A stretch of 64,000 nucleotides of DNA from the NCBI GenBank assembly GCA_903875225.1, contig CAIQVJ010000088.1:124001-188000 (forward strand). Direction: 5' to 3'. Shown piece by piece: positions 17,740 to 26,911 of the stretch (its first letter is position 1; each line of letters starts with the position of its first letter). The notes under the pieces were generated by a model. The model saw only the letters and a list, made by a program, of their open reading frames with translations, did no database searches and had not been told where the DNA came from. Made by a program: the position numbers and the translations under genes. This DNA is from an uncultured Pseudomonadota bacterium. Lineage in GTDB: Bacteria; Myxococcota_A; UBA796; SXON01.

Positions 17740-20469
17740 ATGTCGGTCTCCAGCGTCGATGAATTCGCCCGCGCGCACCTCCCGGCCGATCTCGCGAGGG
17801 AGCTTGCGGGGCTCGTCGGGCGGCTGATCTCCGAGGCCAGGGTCGCCTCGAGCCTCGCGACGCTGGTCGATCCGCGCGGCGAGACGCTCCTGCCGGCGGT
17901 GGACCTGGAGCCGAACGACAACGGTGGCGGGCGACCGCACACGCCGGGCACCGCACGCTTCGAGGACCTGGGGCTGCTCGGGCAGGGCGCGATGGGTGAG
18001 GTCCGCCGGGTCCGCGACCGCGACCTGAACCGGGTGATGGCGATGAAGGTGATCCGGGCCGGGCTGATGGAGCGCCCTGCCATCCTCGCACGGTTCCTCG
18101 AGGAGGCGCAGTGTTCGGCGCAGCTTCAGCACCCCGGGATCGTGCCCGTGCACGAGATCGGCCGCCTGCCGGACGGTCGCGTGTACTTCACGATGCGGGA
18201 GGTGCGGGGCCGGACCCTCGGGGACATCATCTGGGAGCTGCACGCGGCGTCTCCGGGCGTGGGGTGGCAGGAGGGCCGGTCTGGCTGGACGTTTCGACGC
18301 CTCCTGGACGCATTCGTGAAGGTGTGCGAGGCAGTCGGGTACGCCCACGCGCGCGCGGTGGTGCACCGCGACCTCAAGCCCGACAACGTCATGGTGGGGG
18401 AGCACGGCGAGGTGCTCGTGGTGGACTGGGGGCTCGCCAAGGTGCGCGGGCTCCGGGATCGGGCGGCGGAGGCCGGGGATCTCGATGTGGTGGTGACCGA
18501 TCGCTCCACGAGCGGCGGATCCACGCGCGTTGGCGTGGTCGCCGGCACGCCCGCCTACATGGCGCCGGAGCAGGCGCGCGGCGAGGTGGACCGCATCGAC
18601 GCGCGGAGCGACGTGTACGCGCTGGGGGCTGTGCTGTACGAGATCCTCTCCGGCCGCCCACCGTATGAGGGGCCGAGCGGTCATGCGGTGCTGAGCATGG
18701 TGCTCGAGGGTCCACCGGAGCCCCCGGGGAGGGCGTGCGTCGGCTCATCGGACCCGCTCGATCCTGCGATCGCCGCGGGCCCGCCGTTGCCCGACGAGCT
18801 GGTGGCGGTGTGCCGGAAGGCGATGGCCCGGGCCCAGGAGGAGCGCTACGGCAACGCCGCGGAGCTCGCAGCGGAGGTGACGTCATGGCTCGAGGGCGCG
18901 CGGAGGCGCGAGCAGGCGTTGGACGTCGTCGAGCGGGCGGCCGCGCTGGGGCCCGAGGCCGAAGCGCTGCGGGCACAGGCCAACGCGCTGCGGGGTGCCG
19001 CCGCGGCGCTGCTGGCGCACGTGCAACCCTGGGAGCCCGAGGCGCGGAAGGTGCCCGGCTGGGCGAAGGAGGAGGAGGCTGCGGCGCTTGAGCGGCGGAT
19101 CGAGGCGCTCGATCTCGAAGCGGGACAGCGCCTGAAAGGGGCGTTGCAAATCGACCCTGCGGCGCCCGAGGCACACGCCGCCCTGGCGAGGCGACATCTG
19201 GCCGCCCATGCCGCAGCGGAGGACTGCCGGGACGAGCGCGTCACCGCCCGTGAGGAGGCGCTCCTGCACACGCACGTCGCGGCGCTTCCCCCCGACCATC
19301 CGGTGCGTCGGGAGAGCGCGCGGTACCTCAAGGGGGACGGGGCGCTCACGCTCGTGACCGACCCGCCGGGCGTGGACGTGCAGCTCTTCCGCTATGTCCT
19401 TCGAAACAGGCGGCTGGTCCCCGTGTTCGAGCGGGCCCTGGGACAGACCCCGCTGCGTGCCGTTCCGCTGTCCATGGGCAGCTACCTGTGCGTGTTGCGA
19501 CACCCCGGGTGCGCCGAGGTGCGCTATCCGGTCTCGATCGGCCGGGGCGAGCAGTGGACGGGCCACGAGCCCGGAGCGCTGGAGGCCTCGCCGGTGCACC
19601 TGCCGCGCCCTCTTGATCTGGGCGCGGACGACGTCTACGTGCCTCCAGGGTGGTTCTGGAGCGGCGGCGACGCCGAGGTCGCGGAGGGTCTGCCCAGGCG
19701 CCGGCTCTGGTGTCCGGGCCTGGTGGTCAAGCGCTTCCCGGTGACGAACACGGAGTACATCGCCTTCCTCGACGATCTGGTGGCCCAGGGGCGTGAGGAG
19801 GACGCGCTCCTCTGGGCGCCGCGAGACCGGGCGGGGGCGCTCGGCGAGGAGGGGGCGCTCTCCTATGGGCGCGACGCGCAGGGCCGCTTCACGCTCGTGG
19901 TGGACGCGGAGGGGGACGCCTGGCTCCCGGACTGGCCGGTGATCAACGTGAACTTCGGCTGTGCGATGGCGTATGCGCGCTGGGCCGCGGCCCGCACGGG
20001 GCGAGCCTGGCGCCTGCCCCTGGAGCTGGAGTGGGAGAAGGCCGCGCGAGGGGTGGACGGCCGCTTCTTCCCCTGGGGGGACATGCTCGATCCATCGTGG
20101 TGCTGCATCCGGGACAGTCACGCCGACAGGCCGGTGCCGGCGGTGGTCGACAGCTTTCCGGTCGATGAGAGCGTGTACGGGGTGCGTGGCATGAGCGGCA
20201 ACGTGGAGGAGTGGTGCGTGGACCCCTACCGGATGGAGGGGCCGGACCACCCCCAGGGTCGCGTCGCGTCGGAGGACGTGGGCGAAGTCGACCTGTCCCT
20301 GTCCCAGCGACGCGCGCGGCGCGGCGGCTACTGGTACGGCCTCGCCCGGTACGCCCGGTGCTGCAGTCGCTACGGGAACGAACCCTCGTATCGCTTCCCA
20401 AACCTTGGGTTTCGCCTGGTGAGGGCGGTGGGACCCGCCGCTCCCGAGGCGAACACCAACAGCAGGTAG
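17740..20469 (+). CDS. Ser/Thr protein kinase fused to a C-terminal FGE-sulfatase (SUMF1-like) domain
   Basis: 909 residues. The kinase domain covers about 75-390: LGQGAMGEVRRV glycine loop, AMKVI lysine, HRDLKPDN catalytic loop, DWG in place of DFG, GTPAYMAPEQ activation segment. A helical Glu/Ala-rich linker with TPR-like character spans about 390-560. A PEGA-like stretch (ALTLVTDPPGVDVQLF) follows at about 535. The FGE-sulfatase fold covers about 640-905, with FPVTNTEYIAFL, LPLELEWEKAARG, FFPWGD, GMSGNVEEWCVDPY, RRGGYW and NLGFRLVRA. GAGG lies five bases before the ATG at 17740. Whether this FGE domain oxidises Cys or only binds ligand is open; no transmembrane helix is visible. Confidence 0.9.
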   Translation: MSVSSVDEFARAHLPADLARELAGLVGRLISEARVASSLATLVDPRGETLLPAVDLEPNDNGGGRPHTPGTARFEDLGLLGQGAMGEVRRVRDRDLNRVMAMKVIRAGLMERPAILARFLEEAQCSAQLQHPGIVPVHEIGRLPDGRVYFTMREVRGRTLGDIIWELHAASPGVGWQEGRSGWTFRRLLDAFVKVCEAVGYAHARAVVHRDLKPDNVMVGEHGEVLVVDWGLAKVRGLRDRAAEAGDLDVVVTDRSTSGGSTRVGVVAGTPAYMAPEQARGEVDRIDARSDVYALGAVLYEILSGRPPYEGPSGHAVLSMVLEGPPEPPGRACVGSSDPLDPAIAAGPPLPDELVAVCRKAMARAQEERYGNAAELAAEVTSWLEGARRREQALDVVERAAALGPEAEALRAQANALRGAAAALLAHVQPWEPEARKVPGWAKEEEAAALERRIEALDLEAGQRLKGALQIDPAAPEAHAALARRHLAAHAAAEDCRDERVTAREEALLHTHVAALPPDHPVRRESARYLKGDGALTLVTDPPGVDVQLFRYVLRNRRLVPVFERALGQTPLRAVPLSMGSYLCVLRHPGCAEVRYPVSIGRGEQWTGHEPGALEASPVHLPRPLDLGADDVYVPPGWFWSGGDAEVAEGLPRRRLWCPGLVVKRFPVTNTEYIAFLDDLVAQGREEDALLWAPRDRAGALGEEGALSYGRDAQGRFTLVVDAEGDAWLPDWPVINVNFGCAMAYARWAAARTGRAWRLPLELEWEKAARGVDGRFFPWGDMLDPSWCCIRDSHADRPVPAVVDSFPVDESVYGVRGMSGNVEEWCVDPYRMEGPDHPQGRVASEDVGEVDLSLSQRRARRGGYWYGLARYARCCSRYGNEPSYRFPNLGFRLVRAVGPAAPEANTNSR

Positions 20470-20586
20470 GAAACTGTGCCGTCAGGCACGCCGGTCTGGC
20501 AACACTGAGTGCTCCGCGTCCACGGAGGAGGCCCCTCGCTGCAGCCCCCAGCGCGAAGCAAATCGTGCAAACCGGGTCCTGAGCCC

Positions 20587-20603
20587 CCGGGGCCGGACCC
20601 CGG
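20587..20603. terminator. GC hairpin between convergent genes
   Basis: CCGGGG at 20587-20592 pairs with CCCCGG at 20598-20603 across a five-base loop. It sits between the kinase-FGE stop and the convergent GST stop, 13 bases before the latter. No T tract is present, so a bidirectional terminator is only a suggestion. Confidence 0.35.
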
Positions 20604-20615
20604 CTTGATCGAGGA

Positions 20616-21215
20616 TCAGCGGGCGCTTGTGTACTTCACGACCGCGGGGTGGGCATTCACGGCGGCCACCAGCGCGACGAGCTTTGGCCACGCATCGAAG
20701 GTCGAGGGCGGGATGTGGTCGTACGTGCCGGCCAGGAAGGCCTTCAGGATCACGGCGAGCTTGATGTCCGCCACGTTGATGGCCGCGCCCTCGAGGAACG
20801 GGCCCTGCACGCGTGCCGAGACGGTGTTCGCCCAGGTCTTGAGCCAGCCCGCGGCGAACTCCTCACGCGCAGTGCGCTTTTCGTCGTCGGACATGTCCGT
20901 GCGGCTCGGCATCTTGTTGCGGAGGTCCTCGACGCTCTGCATGATGGCCTCGTGCTCGGAAGCCGCCCAGGCGTCCGCCGGGTGCAGGCCGTGCTTGCGG
21001 CCGACATAGGCGAGGATCGCGTTGGATTGAGCCAGTTTGCGTCCGTCCTCCTCGAGCACCGGCATCGCGCCGAACGGCATGTTCGGCTTCTTCTCCATCC
21101 ACTGCGGGCGGTCGAGACGGATGTCCTCGAAGAAGACGCCCGCGATGGTGAGGGCGAGACGGCATTCGAGGCCGCGGCTGCCCTCGAAGTTGAAGTAGGT
21201 GAGCGAGGTGGTCAT
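20616..21215 (-). CDS. Glutathione S-transferase family protein
   Basis: 199 residues. Residues 1-75 are a thioredoxin-like N-domain (YFNFEGSRGLECRLALTIAG; KKPNMPFGAMPVLEEDG with the cis-Pro before V; AQSNAILAYVGRKHGL, the glutathione-binding SNAIxxYxxR pattern). The rest is the helical C-domain. The SNAI and Y4 positions resemble sigma-class GSTs. Cytosolic detoxification or thiol transfer is inferred from family. The gene converges with the kinase-FGE gene and diverges from the beta-helix gene. Confidence 0.88.
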   Translation of the reverse strand: MTTSLTYFNFEGSRGLECRLALTIAGVFFEDIRLDRPQWMEKKPNMPFGAMPVLEEDGRKLAQSNAILAYVGRKHGLHPADAWAASEHEAIMQSVEDLRNKMPSRTDMSDDEKRTAREEFAAGWLKTWANTVSARVQGPFLEGAAINVADIKLAVILKAFLAGTYDHIPPSTFDAWPKLVALVAAVNAHPAVVKYTSAR

Positions 21216-21505
21216 GAGTGTCTTGGGTTGGGGTGCTCCCGTCTATCGCGGTGGGGCGGGACCGGCGGGGCATTTTTCTTCGTGGCAGTTCGGCGGGCTC
21301 GAGACCCGCCCGGCTTCCTGCCGGTGATGCCTCAGGCGGGAGCGTCGGGCGTTCGTTGGGTCTCGCAGGGCTTCGGGAGGGTACTGTTCAGCCGCGAGGG
21401 ACTGGCGCACCTGCGGTTTCGGCATCGAGCGCGGCCACCGGGGCGTCGCGCTGCCGGCGCAAGGGCCCCCTCGGACCACGTGAACCCGTCGTGGTAAGCT
21501 GGGAA
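21216..21505. other. Divergent intergenic region of 290 bp
   Basis: The longest gene-free stretch in the window, between the GST and beta-helix genes. It should carry both promoters, but I cannot point to -35/-10 pairs. It holds one small hairpin, GCGGG and CCCGC around CTCGAGA near 21292-21308. No coding stretch with family resemblance was found on either strand. Confidence 0.5.
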
Positions 21506-24178
21506 ATGCTGTTCGCGTTCCTGCTCACCGCCTGCCCGGGCCACCCAACCCGCAAGCCCGCCCCCGCCCCGGTGACAACCTGCGCCGAGGGCGAAGTGCT
21601 CGATGGGGAGACCTGCGTACCGGAGGCCTGTGGCGTGGGCGCCTGGGGGAGCCTGCCGGTGGACGGGAACACCGTGTACGTCGATGTCTCAGGCGCAGGC
21701 GGCGGGGACGGATCGGAGTCGACGCCGCTCACCTCGATCCAGGCCGGGGTCGACCTCGCGGGGGACCGCGGCGGGGGCCTGGTGGCGGTGGCGGCGGGGA
21801 CGTACGTCGAGGCGATCGCGATGGGGGGGGCGCACGACGGGGTGACCCTGGCCGGCCGGTGCCGGGCGTTGGTGACGATCGATGGGAGCGAGGGGGATGA
21901 TGTGCCGGCGATCGAGATCATCGGTGTGCGGAAGCGGCCGGAGATTGGGATCGAGGGGGTGACAGTGAGGGGGGGGACGACTTCTGGACTCTGGGTGCAG
22001 CAGGCGACGGTGTCGGTGACCGCCAGCGATTTGCGCGAGAACACCGCGTTCGGGATCATCACTGGCGACGCGGTCGTTACGCTCGACGACGTCGGTGTCT
22101 CCGACTCACCTCCAGACCGGCACGGAGAATGGGGGTGCGGCATCGACGTCGAGAGCGGCGCCTCGCTGGTCGCCACCGGCTGCACCGTACAGCGGAACAC
22201 CGCGTTGGGCGTCGAGGTGTTCGGCGCAGGGGCCGTCGTGGTGCTGGTGGACACTCAGGTCCGCGACACGGCCCCCGGCCCAGACGGCGACTACGGCCGC
22301 GGGGTCGAGGTCGAGGCGGGCGCCTCGCTGACCGCCGTCGATTGTGTCTTCCAGGGCAATACCGATGCCGGCGTGTACGCGGATGGGGTCGGAACAGTGG
22401 TCGATCTCGTGGACACCGAGATCCTCGACACGGCTCCCAGCCTGGCCGACGGCTTTGGCCGCGGGGTCAGCGCCCAGAACGGTGCCGCGGTGACCGCCAC
22501 CGGCTGTACCGTCCAGGGGAACACCGATGCCGGCGTGGTCGCATACAACGCTGGAACAGTGGTCGATCTCGTGGACACCGAGATCCTCGAGACGGCTCCC
22601 AACCCGGGGGGTAGCAATGGCTTCGGGGCCGGGGTCGCAGACGGCGCCTCGCTGACCGCCACGGGCTGCACCGTCCAGGGGAGCACCAGCAGCGGGGTGG
22701 TCGCGGACGACGCTGGGACAGCGGTCAGTCTCGTGAACACCCAGATCCTCGACACAGCCCCCGGCCCAGACGGCAGCAGGGGCTTTGGGGTCGCGGCCCT
22801 GGACGGCGCCTCGCTGACCGCGACCGGCTGCACGGTCCAGCGTAATACCGAGGGCGGAGTGATCGCGTTCGACCCGGAGACCGTGGTCGATCTCGTAGAC
22901 ACAGAGGTTCTCGACACAGTGTCGACCGCAGACGGCAGCTCGGGCTTTGGGGTCCAGGTCGGGATCGGTGCGTCGCTGACCGCCACTGGCTGCACGGTGC
23001 GGGGAAACACGAAGGTCGGCGTGTTCGTGCTCAACGTCGGGACAGCGGTCGAGTTGGTGGACACCGAGATTCTCGACACGGTCTCCGGTCCAGAAGGCAC
23101 TGACGGCGTCGGGATCGAGGTGATCGACGGTGCCGCGCTCACCGCCAACGGATGCACCGTCCGTGGGAATACCGGCATAGGCGTCGTCGCCGGCAACTTC
23201 GGGACAGTGGTCGAGCTGGTGGACACCGGGATCCTCGACACGGCTCCCAGCCCCGATGGTGGCTTTGGCCGCGGAGTCAACGTGCAGGAAGGCGCGCGGC
23301 TGACCGCCACCAGGTGCACCGTCCAGGGGAACACGGACACCGGCGTGTTCGCGGCGAGCTTCGGGACGGTCGTCGGGCTCGTGGACACCACGATCCTCGA
23401 CACCCGACGGGGCCGAATCGGCTGTTTTGCCGCCGGGGTTTCGGCAGAGTACGGGGCTTCTGTCGAGGGGACGGACTCCGATATCTCCGGCACGGAAGGC
23501 CCCGGTGTGTACATTTCTTCCGGCAGTTGGGTGAGTCTCGACGGGACACAGATCACCGAGAACACAGCCGCCGGAGCCATTATTCTCGATGGAACGCTGG
23601 CACTCACGGCGTCCACCATCACAAACACCCTCCCCGACGCCGAGTGGGGCGGTGGCTTCGGCGTGTACGGCACCGACCACTTTGGCCCACCAACCCTCAC
23701 CGTCCTCGACTCCACCATCGGTCCTCACGCCTATGCCGCGATCTGGCTCGACGGCGACGGAACCTACGACATCGAGCACAACAGTCTCTCCGGGAGCCCC
23801 GGCGTGGACCAGCATGGCAACACCATCCACGGTAACGGCCTGTTCGCCGAGCACGGCGTGACCGCGTGGCACGGCCGGACCGGCCTGCTCCTCGTTGACA
23901 ACACCTTCAGCGACGCGTCCGAGATCGGCGTGCTGCTCGATGGATCCTCGGCCGAGTTGGACGGGAACAGCTGGTTCGGGAATGGCACCGACATCCGGCA
24001 ACAGCTTTGTGACGGGGACGACGGGACGCCGGGCACCATCGACGACGTCGCCCACCTCACCGACGACGACCTCCTCGGAGCACCCGGTGCCCTCGTCTGT
24101 CCGGTTGGGAACGTGCTGACGGCCTACGACATGGAGTTCAGCACGCTGTATCTGCCCGAAGTCGAGACGGAGGAGTGA
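21506..24178 (+). CDS. Giant right-handed beta-helix lipoprotein with 54-residue repeats
   Basis: 890 residues. MLFAFLLTAC is a lipoprotein signal, followed by a Pro-rich spacer and CAEGEVLDGETCVPEAC, a small Cys pair motif. VYVDVSGAGGGDGSESTPLTSIQAGVDLA opens a parallel beta-helix (DUF1565/pectate-lyase-like). Eight consecutive 54-residue units carry CTVQGNTDAGV, VVDLVDTEILDTAP and GASLTATG, then three degenerate coils (EGPGVYISSGSWVSLDG, NTAAGAIIL and others). ATG 21506 has GGGA just upstream. A surface adhesin or polysaccharide-binding role is likely; catalytic residues of pectate lyase are not recognised. Confidence 0.85.
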   Translation: MLFAFLLTACPGHPTRKPAPAPVTTCAEGEVLDGETCVPEACGVGAWGSLPVDGNTVYVDVSGAGGGDGSESTPLTSIQAGVDLAGDRGGGLVAVAAGTYVEAIAMGGAHDGVTLAGRCRALVTIDGSEGDDVPAIEIIGVRKRPEIGIEGVTVRGGTTSGLWVQQATVSVTASDLRENTAFGIITGDAVVTLDDVGVSDSPPDRHGEWGCGIDVESGASLVATGCTVQRNTALGVEVFGAGAVVVLVDTQVRDTAPGPDGDYGRGVEVEAGASLTAVDCVFQGNTDAGVYADGVGTVVDLVDTEILDTAPSLADGFGRGVSAQNGAAVTATGCTVQGNTDAGVVAYNAGTVVDLVDTEILETAPNPGGSNGFGAGVADGASLTATGCTVQGSTSSGVVADDAGTAVSLVNTQILDTAPGPDGSRGFGVAALDGASLTATGCTVQRNTEGGVIAFDPETVVDLVDTEVLDTVSTADGSSGFGVQVGIGASLTATGCTVRGNTKVGVFVLNVGTAVELVDTEILDTVSGPEGTDGVGIEVIDGAALTANGCTVRGNTGIGVVAGNFGTVVELVDTGILDTAPSPDGGFGRGVNVQEGARLTATRCTVQGNTDTGVFAASFGTVVGLVDTTILDTRRGRIGCFAAGVSAEYGASVEGTDSDISGTEGPGVYISSGSWVSLDGTQITENTAAGAIILDGTLALTASTITNTLPDAEWGGGFGVYGTDHFGPPTLTVLDSTIGPHAYAAIWLDGDGTYDIEHNSLSGSPGVDQHGNTIHGNGLFAEHGVTAWHGRTGLLLVDNTFSDASEIGVLLDGSSAELDGNSWFGNGTDIRQQLCDGDDGTPGTIDDVAHLTDDDLLGAPGALVCPVGNVLTAYDMEFSTLYLPEVETEE
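22181..23476 (+). repeat. Eight tandem 162-bp coding repeats, zero length variation
   Basis: Counting from the Cys codon of the C-T/V-V-Q/R-G/R-N motif, units begin at 22181, 22343, 22505, 22667, 22829, 22991, 23153 and 23315: exactly 162 bp (54 codons) each time. A ninth, diverged unit starts in register at 23477. Codons differ between units while spacing never does, so selection acts on fold register (three beta-helix rungs of 18 residues per unit would fit), with duplication followed by divergence. Confidence 0.95.
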
Positions 24179-24277
24179 AGGGGTGGGGGCAGGAGCCGAC
24201 CGCCGCTGCGGCCCTCGGCTGCGCGGTCCGGGCCCCCACGAATGGGTCACCTCGGAGCACGTCCGCCATTGGCCCCC

Positions 24278-26872
24278 CTACGCATGATCCCCCTCATGCA
24301 GTCTCCCCGGCAGGATCGCCCGCGCCGCCGCGCTCCCGCGCATGGGCAGCGTCGTCCGCCAGATCCCGTCGAAGTGCTGCAATGCGCTCGCCACGGCCCC
24401 GGCGGTCGGCACGAGCCCGACCTCTCCGACGCCCTTGACCCCGTACGTGGTGAGCGGGTCCGGCACCTCGATCAGGATGATCTCCATCTCGGGAACATGG
24501 CGCGGACGCAGGATGCGCAGGTCGTTCAGGTCCGTGGAGACGGGCCAGCCGTCCTTCTGCGGGAGATCCTCGGTGAGCGCAAAGCCAAGGCCCATGTGGA
24601 CCGCGCCTTCGAGTTGGCCTTCGCAGAGCGCCTTGTTCATCACGTGGCCGACGTCGTGCGCGGCGATCACCTTCTGCAGCTTGCCCTTCTCGTCGAGGAT
24701 GACGACCTGTGTGGCGTAGGAGAACGCGACGTGCGTGTCCCCGCCGTATTCGGGCTTGGTGGTGAAGGCGAAGATCACCTCGCCGGGGAACTCGCGGCCG
24801 ACAAGCTCGGCGAGGGGGGCACCGGCCGCCTTGAATGCGTCGCAGGCGCGGTGGGCGGCCTCGGTGCAGAGCAGGGTGGCGCGTGATGCCGTGGTCATGC
24901 CACACTCGACCGCGTAGGTGGTGCTGACCTCCACGGAGACCTGCTCGGCGCGGAGGCCAAGCTCGTCGCACACCACCTGCTGCACGATGGTGTAGAGGCC
25001 CTGGCCCATCTCGGTGAACCCGGTGTAGGCGCTGACGTGGTCGGGGGAATCCACGCGTAGGAGCACGCGGCCGATGTCCGGCATGCCGTTGCCGATGCCG
25101 GTGTTCTTGATGCCGCAGGCGATGCCGGCGCCGGGTGTGGCCTTGTAGACCTCGCGGACGGCCTGCAGCGTCTGCAGGGCGCCGCAGCCCGAGTTCATGA
25201 CCTGGCCGGTGGCGAAGACGTCGCCGGGCCGGAGGACGTTGCGCTCGCGGATGTCGTAGCCGTCGAGGCCGACGAGCGCGGCGAGGCGGTCGAGCATGCC
25301 CTCCATCGCGAACGCAGCCTGGTTGGCGCCGAAGCCGCGGAAGGCGCCGTTGGGGAGGTTGTTGGTGTAGACGGCGTCTGCGATGATGTCGACGGCGGGC
25401 ACCTTGTAGGGCCCGCAGCCGTGACCGGCGGCACGCTCGAGCACCTTGGCACCGACCGAGGCGTAGGCGCCCTTGTCGCCGACCATGCGGGCGCGCACGG
25501 CGGTGAGGTGGCCGGTAGCGTCGCAGCCCACGGTGTACGTCATGCGGATCGGGTGACGTTTCGGGTGCATGCGGATCGACTGCTCGCGGGAGAGCGTGAG
25601 CTTGACCGGTCGCCCGGTCGCGACGGCCAGCAGGGCTGCGTGGCCCTGGACGGTGAGATCCTCCTTCCCGCCGAACGCCCCGCCGTTGGCGACGAGCTTG
25701 ACCTGCACACGCTCCAGCTCCCAGCCGAGGATCGCGGCGATCTGGCGCTGGTCGTCGTGCACGCCCTGGCCCTGCGTGTACACCTGGAGAGTGTCCCCGA
25801 CCGGCTGTGCGAGACAGCTCTCGGGCTCGAGGAACGCGTGCTCGATCACCTGGGTCTGGAACGTCTCGGTCAGGACGTGGGCCGACGCCGCAAGCTGCGC
25901 GTCGATGTCGCCGCGCTTGACCTTGGACCGGGAGAGCAGGTTCGGGCGACCGGGGTGCACGGTGGGCGCATCGGCCGCCAGGGCGGCGTCCGTGCTCGTG
26001 ATGGGGGTGTAGACCTCCCAGGTGACCACCACCAGCGCCGCTGCGGCAACGGCCTGCGCGCGGCTGTCGGCCGCGACGATCGCCAGCACGTCGCCGACGC
26101 ACCGCGTGACCTCGCCGACGCCGACCATCACGGGCCAGTCCTTCTCGATCAGCCCGACCGCGCGGGCTCCCGGCAGCTCCGCGGCGGTGAGCACCGTGAC
26201 CACGCCGGGCGCAGTGCGTGCCGCCGAGACGTCGATGGACAGCACCTTCGCCCGGGGGTGCGCCGAAAGGTGCACGGCACCGTGCAGCATGCCGGGAAGC
26301 CGCATGTCGTCGACGTACGGGCGGTCGCCGAGCACCGTGGCGAGCCCTTCGTAGCGGGCAGCGCTCTCGCCGACCTTCATCGTGGTGGGGATCTCGGGCA
26401 GCGTGTCGGTCCGCCAGTGCTTCGCGGCGGTGTGCACGGCGTCGAACATCTTGACGTAGCCGGTGCACCGGCACAGGTGCGGGGTGAGGGCCGCGCGGAC
26501 CTCGTCGCCGGTCGGGTCGGGCTTCTTGTCGAGGAGCTCGGCGGTCTTCATCGCGATGCCCGGCACGCAGTAGCCGCACTGCAGGCCCGCAGCGTGCACG
26601 AACGAGTGCGAGAGCACGTCGCGACGGTGATCGTCGAGCCCTTCGAGGGTGACGACCTCGGCTCCCTCCAGCGTCTTGACGTCCCGCACGCAGGACATGA
26701 CCGCCTTGCCGTTGATCATCACGGTGCAAGCGCCGCATTGGCCCTGCGGGGAGCAGCCGTCCTTGGGAGACGTGACGCCAAGGTGGTCACGGAGGGCGGA
26801 GAGCGCTGAGAGCGGACCCTCGTGTTCGACGGATACGGGTCGGCCATTCAGCGTGAAGTGTACGGTGGGCAC
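24278..26872 (-). CDS. Fused 2Fe-2S/molybdopterin hydroxylase of the xanthine dehydrogenase family (XdhD-like, no FAD domain)
   Basis: 864 residues. Residues 1-155 bind two 2Fe-2S clusters: CSPQGQCGACTVMINGKAVMSC, and CGYCVPG with CRCTGY. After a short linker comes the molybdenum subunit (about 175-850) with GGAFGGKED, RGFGANQAAFAMEG, GQGLYTIVQQV and GVGEVGLVPTAGA, whose Glu should be the catalytic base. The FAD subunit is absent and none lies nearby. This Fe-S/Mo fusion without FAD is the XdhD or selenium-dependent xanthine dehydrogenase layout (family knowledge); which purine or aldehyde it uses cannot be read. The start is GTG 26872 with GAGAGG six bases upstream. Confidence 0.88.
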   Translation of the reverse strand: MPTVHFTLNGRPVSVEHEGPLSALSALRDHLGVTSPKDGCSPQGQCGACTVMINGKAVMSCVRDVKTLEGAEVVTLEGLDDHRRDVLSHSFVHAAGLQCGYCVPGIAMKTAELLDKKPDPTGDEVRAALTPHLCRCTGYVKMFDAVHTAAKHWRTDTLPEIPTTMKVGESAARYEGLATVLGDRPYVDDMRLPGMLHGAVHLSAHPRAKVLSIDVSAARTAPGVVTVLTAAELPGARAVGLIEKDWPVMVGVGEVTRCVGDVLAIVAADSRAQAVAAAALVVVTWEVYTPITSTDAALAADAPTVHPGRPNLLSRSKVKRGDIDAQLAASAHVLTETFQTQVIEHAFLEPESCLAQPVGDTLQVYTQGQGVHDDQRQIAAILGWELERVQVKLVANGGAFGGKEDLTVQGHAALLAVATGRPVKLTLSREQSIRMHPKRHPIRMTYTVGCDATGHLTAVRARMVGDKGAYASVGAKVLERAAGHGCGPYKVPAVDIIADAVYTNNLPNGAFRGFGANQAAFAMEGMLDRLAALVGLDGYDIRERNVLRPGDVFATGQVMNSGCGALQTLQAVREVYKATPGAGIACGIKNTGIGNGMPDIGRVLLRVDSPDHVSAYTGFTEMGQGLYTIVQQVVCDELGLRAEQVSVEVSTTYAVECGMTTASRATLLCTEAAHRACDAFKAAGAPLAELVGREFPGEVIFAFTTKPEYGGDTHVAFSYATQVVILDEKGKLQKVIAAHDVGHVMNKALCEGQLEGAVHMGLGFALTEDLPQKDGWPVSTDLNDLRILRPRHVPEMEIILIEVPDPLTTYGVKGVGEVGLVPTAGAVASALQHFDGIWRTTLPMRGSAAARAILPGRLHEGDHA

Positions 26873-26911
26873 GGCATTCCTCTCTGGTGGCCGGGAGGAT
26901 AACCCCGGAGG

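Noticed and set aside
22181..23476. Possible CRISPR or satellite array from the periodic repeats
   Set aside because: Period is 162 bp, in frame and coding throughout, with diverged copies and no spacer/repeat structure.
24294..26738. 814-codon minus-strand frame overlapping the molybdenum enzyme
   Set aside because: Same strand, other frame; Arg/Pro-rich, typical of the alternate frame in high-GC genes.
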